A stretch of DNA of 64,000 nucleotides from CAYJAD01 sp964370675 (GCA_964370675.1 CAYJKC010000001.1:49937-113936), one strand, 5' to 3'; positions 48,961-58,751 are shown, counted from the first letter of the stretch. Notes: generated from the letters alone by a model not told the origin. Program-made: numbers and translations.

Positions 48961-50001
48961 TTATTGTTTTTTCTTACGATTATTTAAATATCGGCGCACT
49001 GCATTTTGATGCTCACGCAAATTTTTTGAAAAAGCATGCGCACCCCCATCTGTAATAGCTACGAAATAGAAAAAATCATGTTTTTCAGGATTAATGGCAG
49101 CACGAAGTGCAGCCACACCGGGAGAACAAATGGGGCCAGGGGTTAAACCTCGGTGTTGATATGTATTGTAAGGATTTTTAGGGTCATCAAGATGCACACG
49201 ACGTAAATTTCTATCAAAACTTGGACCAAGACCATAAATAATTGTAGGGTCTGCTTGTAGAGGCATTTCTATACGTAGGCGATTAGCATATACTCCGGCA
49301 ACGCGAGCACGCTCATCAGCTATGCCAGTTTCTTTTTCCACAATGGATGCAAGGATGACTATACGCCGCAAATCTGTTTTATTTGGTTTTTTACCATTTT
49401 CCCAATAAGGCGCCATTTTTTGCCAAAAAGTATCTACCAACCTTGTTGCCACCACACGCGCAGATTCTAAATCTGGATAGTCATCTTTTTTCAATAAATA
49501 CGTATCCGGCATAAGAAAACCCTCGGCATTCTTAAATGGTATACCATATTTTTGTAAAAATTGCGCATCAAAAACAATAGATTTAAAATCGTCAAATTTT
49601 ACAAAGCCGTGTTCTTCTAGTAATTTGGCAGTCTCCCACCATGTAAGCCCTTCACGAATGGTAATACGAAATAATTGAGGCTTTCCCACAATAAGATGTT
49701 GTAAAATTCTATCCGGTGTCCAGTTAGAGTGTAAAATAAACCTACCAGCTTGCAACTTATTATCCATCTTTTTATAGCGTGCAAGCAAGGTAAACTTAAA
49801 ACTATCAGTAATTACATTTTTTTCTTCTAATAAATTTGCAATCTTAGTAAATGTTGCACCAGGTGCAACATCAATAACTACTTCAGCCCCAGGGCTTTGA
49901 GCTGGGGTTTGCAAAAACTCCTTACCCTGCCAAAACACATAGGCTGCAATAGCTACTACTATAAGGCATAAAAACCAAAATAGGCGCAACAAAAACTTCA
50001 T
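48961..50001 (-). CDS. mltG: Endolytic peptidoglycan transglycosylase MltG
   Basis: A 346-residue inner-membrane YceG-like protein that cleaves nascent glycan strands. One N-terminal membrane helix (LLRLFWFLCLIVVAIAAYVFW), a LysM-like domain (VIDVAPGATFTKIANLLEEKNVI) and the catalytic domain with IVILASIVEKETGIADERARVAGVYANRL (catalytic Glu in VEKETG), PLQADPTIIYGLG, and SPYNTYQHRGLTPGPICSPG-like sequence (KNPYNTYQHRGLTPGPICSPG). The ATG at 50001 is used: it overlaps the ruvX stop by 4 bases and has AGAGG upstream. Normal length. Confidence 0.94.
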   Translation of the reverse strand: MKFLLRLFWFLCLIVVAIAAYVFWQGKEFLQTPAQSPGAEVVIDVAPGATFTKIANLLEEKNVITDSFKFTLLARYKKMDNKLQAGRFILHSNWTPDRILQHLIVGKPQLFRITIREGLTWWETAKLLEEHGFVKFDDFKSIVFDAQFLQKYGIPFKNAEGFLMPDTYLLKKDDYPDLESARVVATRLVDTFWQKMAPYWENGKKPNKTDLRRIVILASIVEKETGIADERARVAGVYANRLRIEMPLQADPTIIYGLGPSFDRNLRRVHLDDPKNPYNTYQHRGLTPGPICSPGVAALRAAINPEKHDFFYFVAITDGGAHAFSKNLREHQNAVRRYLNNRKKKQ

Positions 50002-50435
50002 GCCAACCTCTGCTCCCAATTTGAATCGGCTAAAAAGGACTGCAATATGCGAACTGCCGCTTGCTGATCAAGCACAGCTTTATGTTTATGGCGTGGCAAA
50101 GAGCTTTGACGCAAGTCTTCCTCAGCCTCACTAGAGCTTAATAATTCTGGCATAAAATATATGGGTAAGGTGCTTCTGCGCTTTAAGCGGCTTACAAAGT
50201 TTCGTACCTGCTTAGTGGTTAGGCTATCACTACCATCTTCTAGCAAGGGTAAGCCCACCACAATGGCTGCAGGAGCTTCTATATTAATTTGCTCAACTAA
50301 TTTATCTAAAAAAACGCTACGCTTACTTTGCGCTGGAGCATGTATAGTACAACGCGGAAAAGCCATATTACCACCACTATCAGTAACAGCAATACCAGTG
50401 CGAGTTAAACCGTAATCAATGCAAAGTAATTTCAA
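49998..50435 (-). CDS. ruvX: Holliday junction resolvase-like protein (YqgF)
   Basis: A 145-residue RNase H-fold protein of the RuvX/YqgF family, essential in many bacteria and implicated in processing of the 5' end of 16S rRNA precursors. Features: LLCIDYGLTRTGIAVTD (first metal-binding Asp), AIVVGLPLLEDGSDS, FMPELLSSSEAEEDL and VLDQQAAVRILQSFL (final Asp). It overlaps mltG by 4 bases and follows trpS by 3. A C-terminal extension beyond the family core is not seen. Confidence 0.92.
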   Translation of the reverse strand: MKLLCIDYGLTRTGIAVTDSGGNMAFPRCTIHAPAQSKRSVFLDKLVEQINIEAPAAIVVGLPLLEDGSDSLTTKQVRNFVSRLKRRSTLPIYFMPELLSSSEAEEDLRQSSLPRHKHKAVLDQQAAVRILQSFLADSNWEQRLA

Positions 50436-50438
50436 AGC

Positions 50439-51431
50439 TTAAAGACCCATTTTACCTCGTACTATTGCCATGGTGGCATTGGCAACTTCTTCTGCCTTCT
50501 TATTGCCTTCATGTAGAATATCATGTACAAGTTGTTCATTTTCATCAAAATAGCTGCGCTTTTCTTGTAAGGGACCAAGAAATGCATTTAAGTTTTGCAA
50601 GAGCATTTTTTTACAGTCCACACAACCAAGGCTTGCATTTACGCAACCATCTCGAATTTCAGCTTTTTGATCTGCACTGCTAAGCAACTCATGGTAAGGA
50701 AACAAGTTGCACACGTCTGGATTTCCGGGGTCACTTTTTCTTAAGCGTGCTGTATCTGTGAGCATTTTATGCATAACTTTTTGTTGTACATCCTCAGCAC
50801 TATCGCGCAAAAAAATGCCATTATTATAGCTCTTTGACATTTTGCGCCCATCAATACCAGGACATTTAGCAGCAGGGGTAAGGTGTGCTTCAATTTCTGG
50901 AAATGTTTCACCATAAAGATGATTAAATCTGCGCGCAATTTCTCTTGTCATTTCTAAATGCGGCAATTGATCTTGCCCTACAGGTACAAATTTCGGCAAA
51001 TAGATTAATATATCTGCAGACATAAGAACAGGATAGCACAAAAAACCTGCATTGCTTAAATCTTTATGACTAATTTCTTGTTGTTGTTCTTTATATGTAG
51101 GACAACGCTCTAGCCATGAAACCGGTGTTATCATTGAAAATAGCAGCGATAATTCAGCATGACTTTTTACACTTGATTGCCTAAAGATTATACATTTTTC
51201 TGGATCTAAACCACTGGCAAGCCAATCTTTTACCATTTCAATGGAGTTAGTGTTAATACTAGAAGGATCTGCAAAATCACTCGTTAGGGCATGCCAATCA
51301 GCCACAAAGAAAAAAGCTCGAGTAGTGTTTTGTAGTTCTACCCAATTTTTGAGCACCCCAAAATAATGACCAAGGTGCAATGGTCCAGTTGGGCGCATTC
51401 CAGAAACAGTACGAACAGCAGAATTATTCAC
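50439..51431 (-). CDS. trpS: Tryptophanyl-tRNA synthetase
   Basis: A 330-residue class I synthetase. The HIGH-like motif is in MRPTGPLHLGHYFGVLKNW, the KMSKS motif in GRKMSKSYNNGIFL. Other features are PTYKEQQQEI, YPVLMSADILIYLP and QDQLPHLEMTREIA. Length and domain order are normal for bacterial TrpRS. It is followed closely by ruvX and mltG on the same strand. Confidence 0.96.
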   Translation of the reverse strand: MNNSAVRTVSGMRPTGPLHLGHYFGVLKNWVELQNTTRAFFFVADWHALTSDFADPSSINTNSIEMVKDWLASGLDPEKCIIFRQSSVKSHAELSLLFSMITPVSWLERCPTYKEQQQEISHKDLSNAGFLCYPVLMSADILIYLPKFVPVGQDQLPHLEMTREIARRFNHLYGETFPEIEAHLTPAAKCPGIDGRKMSKSYNNGIFLRDSAEDVQQKVMHKMLTDTARLRKSDPGNPDVCNLFPYHELLSSADQKAEIRDGCVNASLGCVDCKKMLLQNLNAFLGPLQEKRSYFDENEQLVHDILHEGNKKAEEVANATMAIVRGKMGL

Positions 51432-51470
51432 AAATCCTCCGAATTTAATAACTTATTTATATAAACATTT

Positions 51471-52142
51471 TTATAAACCAACCAAGCCTAGCAAAAGGTC
51501 TTTTGTGCCAAAAACCAGCGGACCAAGCACAAAACCTAATGCTCCTGTGGCAAGTAATAATAAAAGAATTACAAAGCCATATTTACCAGCACTCATATAT
51601 TTCCAAGCAAGGCTAGGTGGCAAAAAGTAGGCTAGAACCTTACTTCCGTCTAATGGCGGAATAGGTAAAATATTTAGCCAACATAAACTACAATTTATAA
51701 TCACACCCATTTGAAGCATAAGAAAGAAAAATACATAGGTTGCGTTATTTTCCCAAATACTTGGAGGCATAAAACCCACCAAGGCTCGGAGTAAAAATGC
51801 AAAAATAAAGGCTAGGCCAAGGTTTGTAAGCGGACCTGCTAAGGATACAAGCATCATGTCGCGCTGAGGATTGCGCAAATTGCGAGGATCCACAGGCACA
51901 GGTTTTGCCCAACCAAAAACAAAAAGTCCGCTAATGCTTGTTAAGACAAAAACCAACAATCCCATGGGATCAATATGTGGTAAGGGGTTTAAAGTTAAGC
52001 GACCCATAAACTTTGCTGTGGGGTCGCCGCGTTTGTTTGCCACATAACCGTGGGCCACCTCATGTAAAATTATGCCTAGCAGAGCTGGGATAAGAGCCAC
52101 AGCTACACGCTTTAAGGACAATGCTAAATCTGCATCTATCAT
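51471..52142 (-). CDS. Site-2-type membrane metalloprotease (M50 family)
   Basis: A 223-residue integral membrane zinc protease. The zinc motif is HEVAH (H27, E28, H31) in the first helix, and the third ligand is in NILPIPPLDGSKVLAYFLP. Between them are FMGRLTLNPLPHIDPMGLLVFVL and FGWAKPVPVDPRNL, the pattern of the short M50B group (about 220 residues) without PDZ domain. The substrate is not known; members release membrane-bound regulators or act in stress responses. It lies 40 bases before trpS on the same strand. Confidence 0.92.
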   Translation of the reverse strand: MIDADLALSLKRVAVALIPALLGIILHEVAHGYVANKRGDPTAKFMGRLTLNPLPHIDPMGLLVFVLTSISGLFVFGWAKPVPVDPRNLRNPQRDMMLVSLAGPLTNLGLAFIFAFLLRALVGFMPPSIWENNATYVFFFLMLQMGVIINCSLCWLNILPIPPLDGSKVLAYFLPPSLAWKYMSAGKYGFVILLLLLATGALGFVLGPLVFGTKDLLLGLVGL

Positions 52143-52253
52143 AAATTTTTAATACCTTTTTATTGTTTGAACGATTTGCCTTTTAGCATGAATTAAGGTA
52201 GAAGACAAGAATGCTGTAATCAATGATTTTTTACACTATTTCAACACAAATTT

Positions 52254-52490
52254 ATGAAGATGGAAAATATTATAAATAAAAATACAACACAAACTATTCA
52301 AGTGCTTCTGCAACCAGAGGATAAAAAGTTAGAATTGCCACGCCAAAAAACTGCAAGGCAATTGCTTGCTTTTCTTAACCTACGCGAAGAAACTGCCCTT
52401 GTTGCTCGCGCAGGTGAGCTTTTAACTCCTGACAGACGTATTTATGCCGGTGATGAAATCTTAGTGCGCAAAGTTACATCCTCAGGCTAA
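52254..52490 (+). CDS. MoaD/ThiS-like sulfur-carrier protein with SSG ending
   Basis: A 78-residue ubiquitin-like beta-grasp protein: VLLQPEDKKLELPRQKTARQLLAFLNL, EETALVARAGELLTPDRRIYAGDEILVRKVTSSG. The LLxxL helix, VARAGELLTPDR and GDEI strands match the ThiS/MoaD fold. Such carriers need a C-terminal Gly-Gly for activation as a thiocarboxylate; here the last residues are Ser-Ser-Gly, then a stop. It may be activated after mutation-tolerant recognition, or act differently. A second ATG at 52260 is possible. It has no strong ribosome site. The following gene on the same strand, 15 bases away, is a carbohydrate protein without obvious link. Confidence 0.78.
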   Translation: MKMENIINKNTTQTIQVLLQPEDKKLELPRQKTARQLLAFLNLREETALVARAGELLTPDRRIYAGDEILVRKVTSSG

Positions 52491-52505
52491 AATAGGTTTT
52501 GCTAA

Positions 52506-54410
52506 ATGTGTGTTGTACATATTGCCAGCAAACACAATCCTCCGCAAAATAAACAAAAAAATGAACTTACTTTTTGGTGGGATAAGCATGATTGCGCCCA
52601 AGGAGAATATTCCATCCTCTCTTGGTATGAAGATCATTTCTTAGCATTAAGACAAGAACTAATTGAATTTGTATATGATCTTGGGCAATACCATATTAAT
52701 TCTAAACCTTTGCACAAGCACCTAGAAGCTGGTGATAGACTTTCTATGTGGTGGTGTTCTTTAATTTTTGAAAAACATCCCATGCTTACACCCCATTTTT
52801 ATAATATCTTAAAGTTACGCAGCCTTGAACATATGCTTAAAGCCTTTGCACCACATTGCAACTGCATTGTTTTGCATAATAATGACAAAAAAATCATTCA
52901 AATATTAAAGCAATTTTGCACTGAGTCGCAGATAAATTTCCAGATCATATCGCATAAACAAAACTTTAAAATACCTACATTAAAAAATATTTTTCGCCGT
53001 GCTTACCAAGCACTTTTACCAGAGCTTAAAGCCTTAATACGCTTTATATGGTGGTTTTTAACAGTGCGTATACATTTAGATTATGTCAAATCAAAAGCCC
53101 CTCAAACGCCTTGCATCACCATGCTAAGCTATTATCCACATCACAACGACATACAAGACAAAAACATTGAACAGCAAGAATTTCGCTCTGCATATTGGGG
53201 TTCATTGCAAGATGTACTACTTGAACAAGGTAAACATATTAACTGGCTCTTAATGCGTGTTAATTCACCAAAAATATCCATGAGGCAGATTAAAAGTGCA
53301 TTAAAAGTATATAATTTAAAAAAATTACGCGGTAAGAGTTTTCACTTAGCAGAGGAATTTCTAGCGCCAAGGCATATAATAAAATCCTTAATACGTTACA
53401 TTAAACTTAACTATATAAGCCACACATTAGAAAAGCATATTGCCAAACACAGCACTTTTAAGCACAGTAAAGTAAATTTTTGGTCCTACTTAAGACCCTA
53501 TTATAAAGAAGCATTTCAGGGTTGGATCTGCCTTGAGCGAATATTACAACGTCAAAGCATGCTTAGCTATGTGCAATGGGCAGGTGTTCAAGAATATACG
53601 CTTTTTCCATGGGAAAATTGTTCTTGGGAGCGCTCTTTGGTTGAAGCTATACATCATGCTAAAGCTGGTCCCACTTATGGGGCACAACACTCTGCTTTGC
53701 GCCATACTGATTTACGCTATTTTGATAGCCTTAAATTTTATGCTAACTTAAAGCATCTTCATGCTGACAAACTGCTAGTTAATGGGAGTATTGCATTAAC
53801 TTTATTAAGTAATAATGCGCCCACAGATAAGCTCTTATTAGTTGAAGCTTTGCGATATGAACATTTATTACACTTCATGCCCTCTAACTCTAAGGCTAAA
53901 ACATCCCCAAAAAATCCCTGCAAAGCTTCAAAAAAACTCTTGGTGGTCACGAGCTTTTTTGAAGAAGATGCCAAGGCGCATATAAAGCTCTTATTTCAAT
54001 GGCTAGCCAAGGATAAAGACGCGTATCAATGGCAAATATGCATTAAAGCACATCCATACAATGACATTAGCCATATGTTAAAAGGACAAAGTTATAACGG
54101 TGATATAAGTATAACAAAAAGTAATATAGCCACCCTTCTTGAGGAGTTAAAATCCCAAGGTGGTCTTGTATGGGCTGCCAATGATACCAGTGTTATAATT
54201 GAAGCAATGTATGCTGGTTTGCCAATATTAATACAAGGTGCTAATGGTTTTGATCTTTGTCCCATACAGGGTATTGACGCATTAAAATATGTGTATACTT
54301 ATAAGGATGTACATGCAAACTTAGTAAACACCCAAGTAGTAAAAAGCACTGCGCAGTTTTTTGCTTTAGATGCAAATTTAACACGCTGGCGTAAATTTCT
54401 TGAACTTTAA
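52506..54410 (+). CDS. Surface carbohydrate biosynthesis protein (TIGR04326-like)
   Basis: A 634-residue soluble protein. The N-terminal part (ILSWYEDHFLALRQELIEFVYDLGQYHINSK... LSMWWCSLIFEKHPMLTPHFYNILKLRSLEHML) resembles the family of large proteins found with surface-polysaccharide genes. A hydrophobic stretch near residues 175-195 (LKALIRFIWWFLTVRIHL) may attach it to the membrane. The C-terminal half contains AQHSALRHTDLRYF and the glycosyltransferase-B-like IKAHPYNDISHML and ANDTSVIIEAMYAGLPILIQGANGFDLCPI. It probably transfers or handles a surface sugar; substrate unknown. No other polysaccharide genes are adjacent; two glycosyltransferases are at 9.6-12.1 kb. Confidence 0.6.
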   Translation: MCVVHIASKHNPPQNKQKNELTFWWDKHDCAQGEYSILSWYEDHFLALRQELIEFVYDLGQYHINSKPLHKHLEAGDRLSMWWCSLIFEKHPMLTPHFYNILKLRSLEHMLKAFAPHCNCIVLHNNDKKIIQILKQFCTESQINFQIISHKQNFKIPTLKNIFRRAYQALLPELKALIRFIWWFLTVRIHLDYVKSKAPQTPCITMLSYYPHHNDIQDKNIEQQEFRSAYWGSLQDVLLEQGKHINWLLMRVNSPKISMRQIKSALKVYNLKKLRGKSFHLAEEFLAPRHIIKSLIRYIKLNYISHTLEKHIAKHSTFKHSKVNFWSYLRPYYKEAFQGWICLERILQRQSMLSYVQWAGVQEYTLFPWENCSWERSLVEAIHHAKAGPTYGAQHSALRHTDLRYFDSLKFYANLKHLHADKLLVNGSIALTLLSNNAPTDKLLLVEALRYEHLLHFMPSNSKAKTSPKNPCKASKKLLVVTSFFEEDAKAHIKLLFQWLAKDKDAYQWQICIKAHPYNDISHMLKGQSYNGDISITKSNIATLLEELKSQGGLVWAANDTSVIIEAMYAGLPILIQGANGFDLCPIQGIDALKYVYTYKDVHANLVNTQVVKSTAQFFALDANLTRWRKFLEL

Positions 54411-54449
54411 TTGTATGTATAAAAAATCTAAAAATGGCTAGGAGTTTCT

Positions 54450-57122
54450 ATGCTTAAAATAATCAATAAAATCCCATTAATGCTTATGGCTATCGGAGTT
54501 TTCATGGTATCAAGCGTATCAAGCTTTGCCGCAGTGACGCCAGAGCAAACCTCACAGGAAAACACAGTGAACAATCTTTTTGCGAGTAAAGCCCACATTA
54601 CCAAGCTTGAAAATGGTCTTACGGTTTACATTTTACCAGATGAGCGTTTTCCCTTAGTATCCACGCGCTTATATGTACGCGCAGGTTCTGCCTATGAAAC
54701 ACCAGAAGACGCAGGCATTAGTCATGTGCTTGAGCATATGGTGTTTAAAGGTACAGAAAAACGTCCCCTTGGCGTGGTCGCAAAGGATGTAGAATCTGTT
54801 GGAGGATATTTAAATGCTGCTACAAGTTTTGACTATACAGTTTATCTAACAGATCTGCCCTCACAGCATTGGGCACTTGGTTTAGATGTGGCTAAGGACA
54901 TGGCCTTTCACGCCACCCTTGATGCCAAAGAACTTGAATCAGAAAAACAAGTTATCTTATCAGAACTACAACGCAGCCTTGATAATCCTGGCTCAAGGGT
55001 GTTTAAAGAGTTACAGCAAAATGCTTTAAAAGGCACACCATATTCTCACCCTATTATTGGCTTTGCTGATACCATTAAAGCAGTTACACCTGAAAGCATG
55101 CGTAATTATATTAAAAAGTATTACCAACCTCAAAATATGCTTTTAGTTGTAGTAGGTGATGTAAAGGCAGCTCAGGTACTTGAAGAGGCTGAAAAGGTTT
55201 TTGGTGATTTAAAAAATACCTCAACCATTAATCCCGTGACTTATATTAACGCAACAGACTTAAATAATGCCAGTGTTAATGTGCAGCGCGGTCCTTGGAA
55301 TAAGGTGCATTTAGCTATGGCGCTGCCCGTTCCAGGTAATGCTGATGCAAGATCTACAGCGCTTGATGTTTTAGCTTTTGTACTTGGTGGAGATGCCACA
55401 TCCTATCTTTACAAAAAATACAAATATGACAAAAAACTTGTAGATGAAATCTATGTAGGTAATTTTGGTTTTGAACGCCTTGGCATGCTTTATTTTAGCA
55501 TTCAGCTTGATGCAGATAAAGTTGAACCATTCTGGAAAGAATTTATTGCAGATATAGCAAATATCAAGGCTACTGCTTTTTCTGACCAAGATTTAGCGCG
55601 TGCTAAATTACAAATGGAAGATAGTATGCATCGCGCTAAAGAAACCATTTCTGGATTAGCTTCTTGGCGTGGGCAACTAGAGCTTTTCCTTGGCGGTGAG
55701 CAAGGTGAAAAAAATATCCTTACTAATATTCATAATGTTAATCATGAGCAATTGCAAGAAGCATTAAATAATTGGCTTTTACCACAGCGTTTTAATGTTT
55801 CCATACTTGCCCCGCAAGATGCAAAAATACCAGATCTTGCCCCCACCTTGCATAGCTTATGGCCCATATCAAATACTGCCACTGCTGATAATAAAATAGA
55901 AAAAAATAAAGAAATACAAACTATTGATCTTGGTAATGGACGCAAGGTAGTGCTTATTCCAGATGAAACCATGCCCTACACTGCGCTTGATTTATATTTT
56001 CTAGGTGGCGATAGCCTTGCTACACCTAAAGAACAAGGGCTTGCAGCTTTAACAGCTAACACCTTGACTGCAGGAACTAAAAACCTAACAGCCCCGCAGA
56101 TGGAAACATATTTTGCTGAGCGTGCCGCAAGCCTTAGTGCTTTTGCCGGTAAACAAGTTTTTGGGCTTTCCATGCGTGAGCCTACTCGCTTTAATGCTGA
56201 TCTTTTTAATCTTTTTAGTCAGGTGTTAAATGAACCAGCTTTTCGTGAAGAAGAAATTACACGCGAAAAAGAAGACCAAATTGCAGACATAATCTCACGT
56301 GATGACCGTGCTCTTGGTTTAGCCTTCTCACAATTACCAGGGCTTCTATTTTCTGGCGAACACCCCTATGCTTTTAAATCTTTAGGCGATAAAAAAGACG
56401 TTGAACGCTATACACGCCAAATGGTTTTAAGCTTTTGGGAAAAGCAAGTAAAGCAGCCTTGGGTGCTTGCAGTGGCCGGAGATTTTGATCAAGAAAAAGT
56501 ATTAGCCTTTGCCAAAACCCTACCTATACCAACAACTGAAAAACATAATATGCCAAAACCTAGTTGGGCTAAAAAATCTAATAAAGAGCTCGTCTTAGCG
56601 GATCGTGACCAAGCACATCTTATTATGGCATTTCCTACAATTCCTCTTGACCATAAAGACGCACCAGGGCTTGAATTATTGCAAAATGCCCTTAGCGGTC
56701 AAAGTGGCTTATTATTTAGTGAACTTAGGGATAAACAAGGTCTTGGCTATACCGTAACAGCACAAAATCGCCTTTCACCAAAGGCAGGTTATATGTTCTT
56801 CTACATTGGCACAGAGCCTGAAAAAGTAGCCCAAGCTAAAAAAGGCTTTGAAGATGTTATTAAATCAATACACAAAGATGTGCTGCCAGAAGAAACAATA
56901 CAAAGTGCTAAAAATCAAATGCAAGGTGATTATTATCGTGAGCGTCAACGCTTAGGTAGTCGCAGTGGTGAGGCTGCTTTACTTTCCATACTTGGTAAAG
57001 AGCTTAATTTTAAGAAAAATAACATTGAAAAGGCACAAAAAGTAACCGCTGAGGATTTACGCCAATTGGCTAAAAAATATCTACAACCTCAAAATGCATA
57101 CGAAATAACTGTAGTGCCTTAA
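54450..57122 (+). CDS. Periplasmic M16-family zinc protease
   Basis: An 890-residue exported pitrilysin-type protein with signal peptide (residues 1-27, cleavage near SFAA). The first M16 domain has the inverted zinc motif HVLEH (H92, E95, H96) and the distal Glu in ESEKQVILSELQRS. The C-terminal half repeats the fold (LDLYFLGGDSLATPKEQGLAALTANTLTAGTK) without a zinc motif, as in many two-domain M16 proteases in which one half is only structural. ELRDKQGLGYTVTA near residue 760 belongs to the substrate-binding loop. Such enzymes degrade peptides in the periplasm. A TAGGAG site precedes the ATG and a hairpin follows the stop. Confidence 0.92.
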   Translation: MLKIINKIPLMLMAIGVFMVSSVSSFAAVTPEQTSQENTVNNLFASKAHITKLENGLTVYILPDERFPLVSTRLYVRAGSAYETPEDAGISHVLEHMVFKGTEKRPLGVVAKDVESVGGYLNAATSFDYTVYLTDLPSQHWALGLDVAKDMAFHATLDAKELESEKQVILSELQRSLDNPGSRVFKELQQNALKGTPYSHPIIGFADTIKAVTPESMRNYIKKYYQPQNMLLVVVGDVKAAQVLEEAEKVFGDLKNTSTINPVTYINATDLNNASVNVQRGPWNKVHLAMALPVPGNADARSTALDVLAFVLGGDATSYLYKKYKYDKKLVDEIYVGNFGFERLGMLYFSIQLDADKVEPFWKEFIADIANIKATAFSDQDLARAKLQMEDSMHRAKETISGLASWRGQLELFLGGEQGEKNILTNIHNVNHEQLQEALNNWLLPQRFNVSILAPQDAKIPDLAPTLHSLWPISNTATADNKIEKNKEIQTIDLGNGRKVVLIPDETMPYTALDLYFLGGDSLATPKEQGLAALTANTLTAGTKNLTAPQMETYFAERAASLSAFAGKQVFGLSMREPTRFNADLFNLFSQVLNEPAFREEEITREKEDQIADIISRDDRALGLAFSQLPGLLFSGEHPYAFKSLGDKKDVERYTRQMVLSFWEKQVKQPWVLAVAGDFDQEKVLAFAKTLPIPTTEKHNMPKPSWAKKSNKELVLADRDQAHLIMAFPTIPLDHKDAPGLELLQNALSGQSGLLFSELRDKQGLGYTVTAQNRLSPKAGYMFFYIGTEPEKVAQAKKGFEDVIKSIHKDVLPEETIQSAKNQMQGDYYRERQRLGSRSGEAALLSILGKELNFKKNNIEKAQKVTAEDLRQLAKKYLQPQNAYEITVVP

Positions 57123-57168
57123 TAGTATACTCTTACATAAAAGACTAAACAAACATTATCCAAGTGAA

Positions 57169-57202
57169 AAAACCACCGATGTTGCAAAGCATCGGTGGTT
57201 TT
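57169..57202. terminator. Bidirectional terminator between M16 protease and AGCS genes
   Basis: A 13-bp stem, AAAACCACCGATG (57169-57181) paired with 57190-57202, with an 8-base loop and T/A tracts on both sides, between convergent genes. Confidence 0.85.
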
Positions 57203-57227
57203 TATCATTTTATTCTAAATCCTAAAG

Positions 57228-58604
57228 CTATTTATTAAGCTTCTCTTTTTCTAAGTATTCCTTAGTTACCGCAAAGATAACTGGGCTTAATAACAATATA
57301 CCAATTAAGTTAGGTATAGCCATAAGCGCATTGAATGTATCAGAAAGTAACCATACAAATTCTAACTTAGCAAGAGCACCAATAGGAACTACCAATGTAA
57401 ATACAATTCTAAATGGTTTTAGAACTTTATCACCAAAAAGGAAAATCATGCAGCGTTCACTATATACGCACCAACCAAGAATAGTGGTATAGGCAAAAAG
57501 GCAAAGGGCCACTGTAACCAAAATACCACCAAAGCCTGCAGGTAAAAATCCGTCAAGCACAGTATTAAAGGCCATAGTTGTTAAAGCTGCACCCTTAACA
57601 CCACTGGTAGGATCAAGCACACCAGATGCCAAAATGGCAAAACCAGTCATGGAGCAGATGATGATTGTATCAATAAAGGTACCCAGCATACCAATTAAAG
57701 CTTGGTTAACAGGGTCTTTTACTGTAGCTGTTGCGTGCGCAATAGGTGCAGAACCAAGACCAGCTTCGTTGGAGAATACACCACGAGCAACACCAAAACG
57801 AATGGTCATCCAAATAGATGCACCAAAGGCAGCAGATGGAGTAAATGCTTCATCAATAATGGTGGCAAAAACAGTGGGAATAACGTCAATTTTAGCAATA
57901 ATAACTAGTAATGATGCTATAATATAGAAAATAGCCATAACTGGCACAACCTTACCGGCCACAGCACCAATACGGCGCACACCGCCTACAAGTACTATGC
58001 CCACAAATACAACTAAAATACCTGCGGTGATGGTAGGATCAATACCAAAGTTTGCTTTTACAGCGTCAGCAATGGAGTTGGTTTGAGTTAAGTTACCAAT
58101 ACCAAAGCCAGCTACGGCACCAAATACGGCAAATAAAGTTCCAAGCCATGCCCATTTTGGTCCAAGACCATTTTTAATGTAGTACATGGGTCCGCCAACC
58201 ACGTTACCTTCGGGGGTAACTTCGCGGTAACGCACAGCAAGAAGTGCTTCGGCAAATTTTGTTGCCATACCAAGCATGGCTGTGCACCACATCCAAAATA
58301 GCGCACCAGGACCACCAGCAAAAACAGCTGTGGCCACACCAACAATGTTACCTGTACCAACAGTTGCAGCAAGAGCGGTCATAAGCGCATGGAATGGTGA
58401 AAGCTCACCATCAACGTCACTACGTGTTTTTCTTCCAGCCCATAGCTTTTGAAAACCTTGAGGAATACGCATAAAAGTTAAAAGACGTAAACCCAATGTT
58501 AAATAAAGACCTGTACCTAATAAAAGTACAAGCATAACCGGACCCCACACAAAGCTATTTATGGGATTTAGTATGTTGGTTAGCATGCTTATCAATCCAT
58601 CCAT
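57228..58604 (-). CDS. Alanine/glycine:cation symporter (AGCS family)
   Basis: A 458-residue inner-membrane sodium (or proton) symporter for alanine or glycine with about ten to eleven membrane helices. Family features: LTLGLRLLTFMRIPQGF, ALAATVGTGNIVGVATAVFAGGPGALFWMWCTAMLGMATKFAEALLA, RYREVTPEGNVVGGPMYYI, and ARGVFSNEAGLGSAPIAHATA. The ATG at 58604 has AGGAGG 10 bases upstream; an ATG 8 codons earlier overlaps it. A perfect 24-base palindrome at 58728-58751 lies 124 bases upstream of the start and may be its operator. Confidence 0.94.
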   Translation of the reverse strand: MDGLISMLTNILNPINSFVWGPVMLVLLLGTGLYLTLGLRLLTFMRIPQGFQKLWAGRKTRSDVDGELSPFHALMTALAATVGTGNIVGVATAVFAGGPGALFWMWCTAMLGMATKFAEALLAVRYREVTPEGNVVGGPMYYIKNGLGPKWAWLGTLFAVFGAVAGFGIGNLTQTNSIADAVKANFGIDPTITAGILVVFVGIVLVGGVRRIGAVAGKVVPVMAIFYIIASLLVIIAKIDVIPTVFATIIDEAFTPSAAFGASIWMTIRFGVARGVFSNEAGLGSAPIAHATATVKDPVNQALIGMLGTFIDTIIICSMTGFAILASGVLDPTSGVKGAALTTMAFNTVLDGFLPAGFGGILVTVALCLFAYTTILGWCVYSERCMIFLFGDKVLKPFRIVFTLVVPIGALAKLEFVWLLSDTFNALMAIPNLIGILLLSPVIFAVTKEYLEKEKLNK

Positions 58605-58727
58605 GACTTCAAGCCCTCCTTCCTGCATAAAAATTGTTCAAAAGTAAGTCCATTACCAATAATCCAAGACCAAAATACATGAATTTCAAAAAAAAACAAT
58701 GTATTTTTTCACATAATAGCATATAAA

Positions 58728-58751
58728 TGTATACTATATACATAGTATACA
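58728..58751. promoter_or_regulatory. Perfect 24-base palindrome upstream of the AGCS gene
   Basis: Arms TGTATACTAT (58728-58737) and ATAGTATACA (58742-58751) with central ATAC. The core TGTATAC / GTATACA is like operators of GntR/FadR-type regulators. It sits in the region before the symporter gene and behind the methyltransferase gene on the minus strand. Confidence 0.55.
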
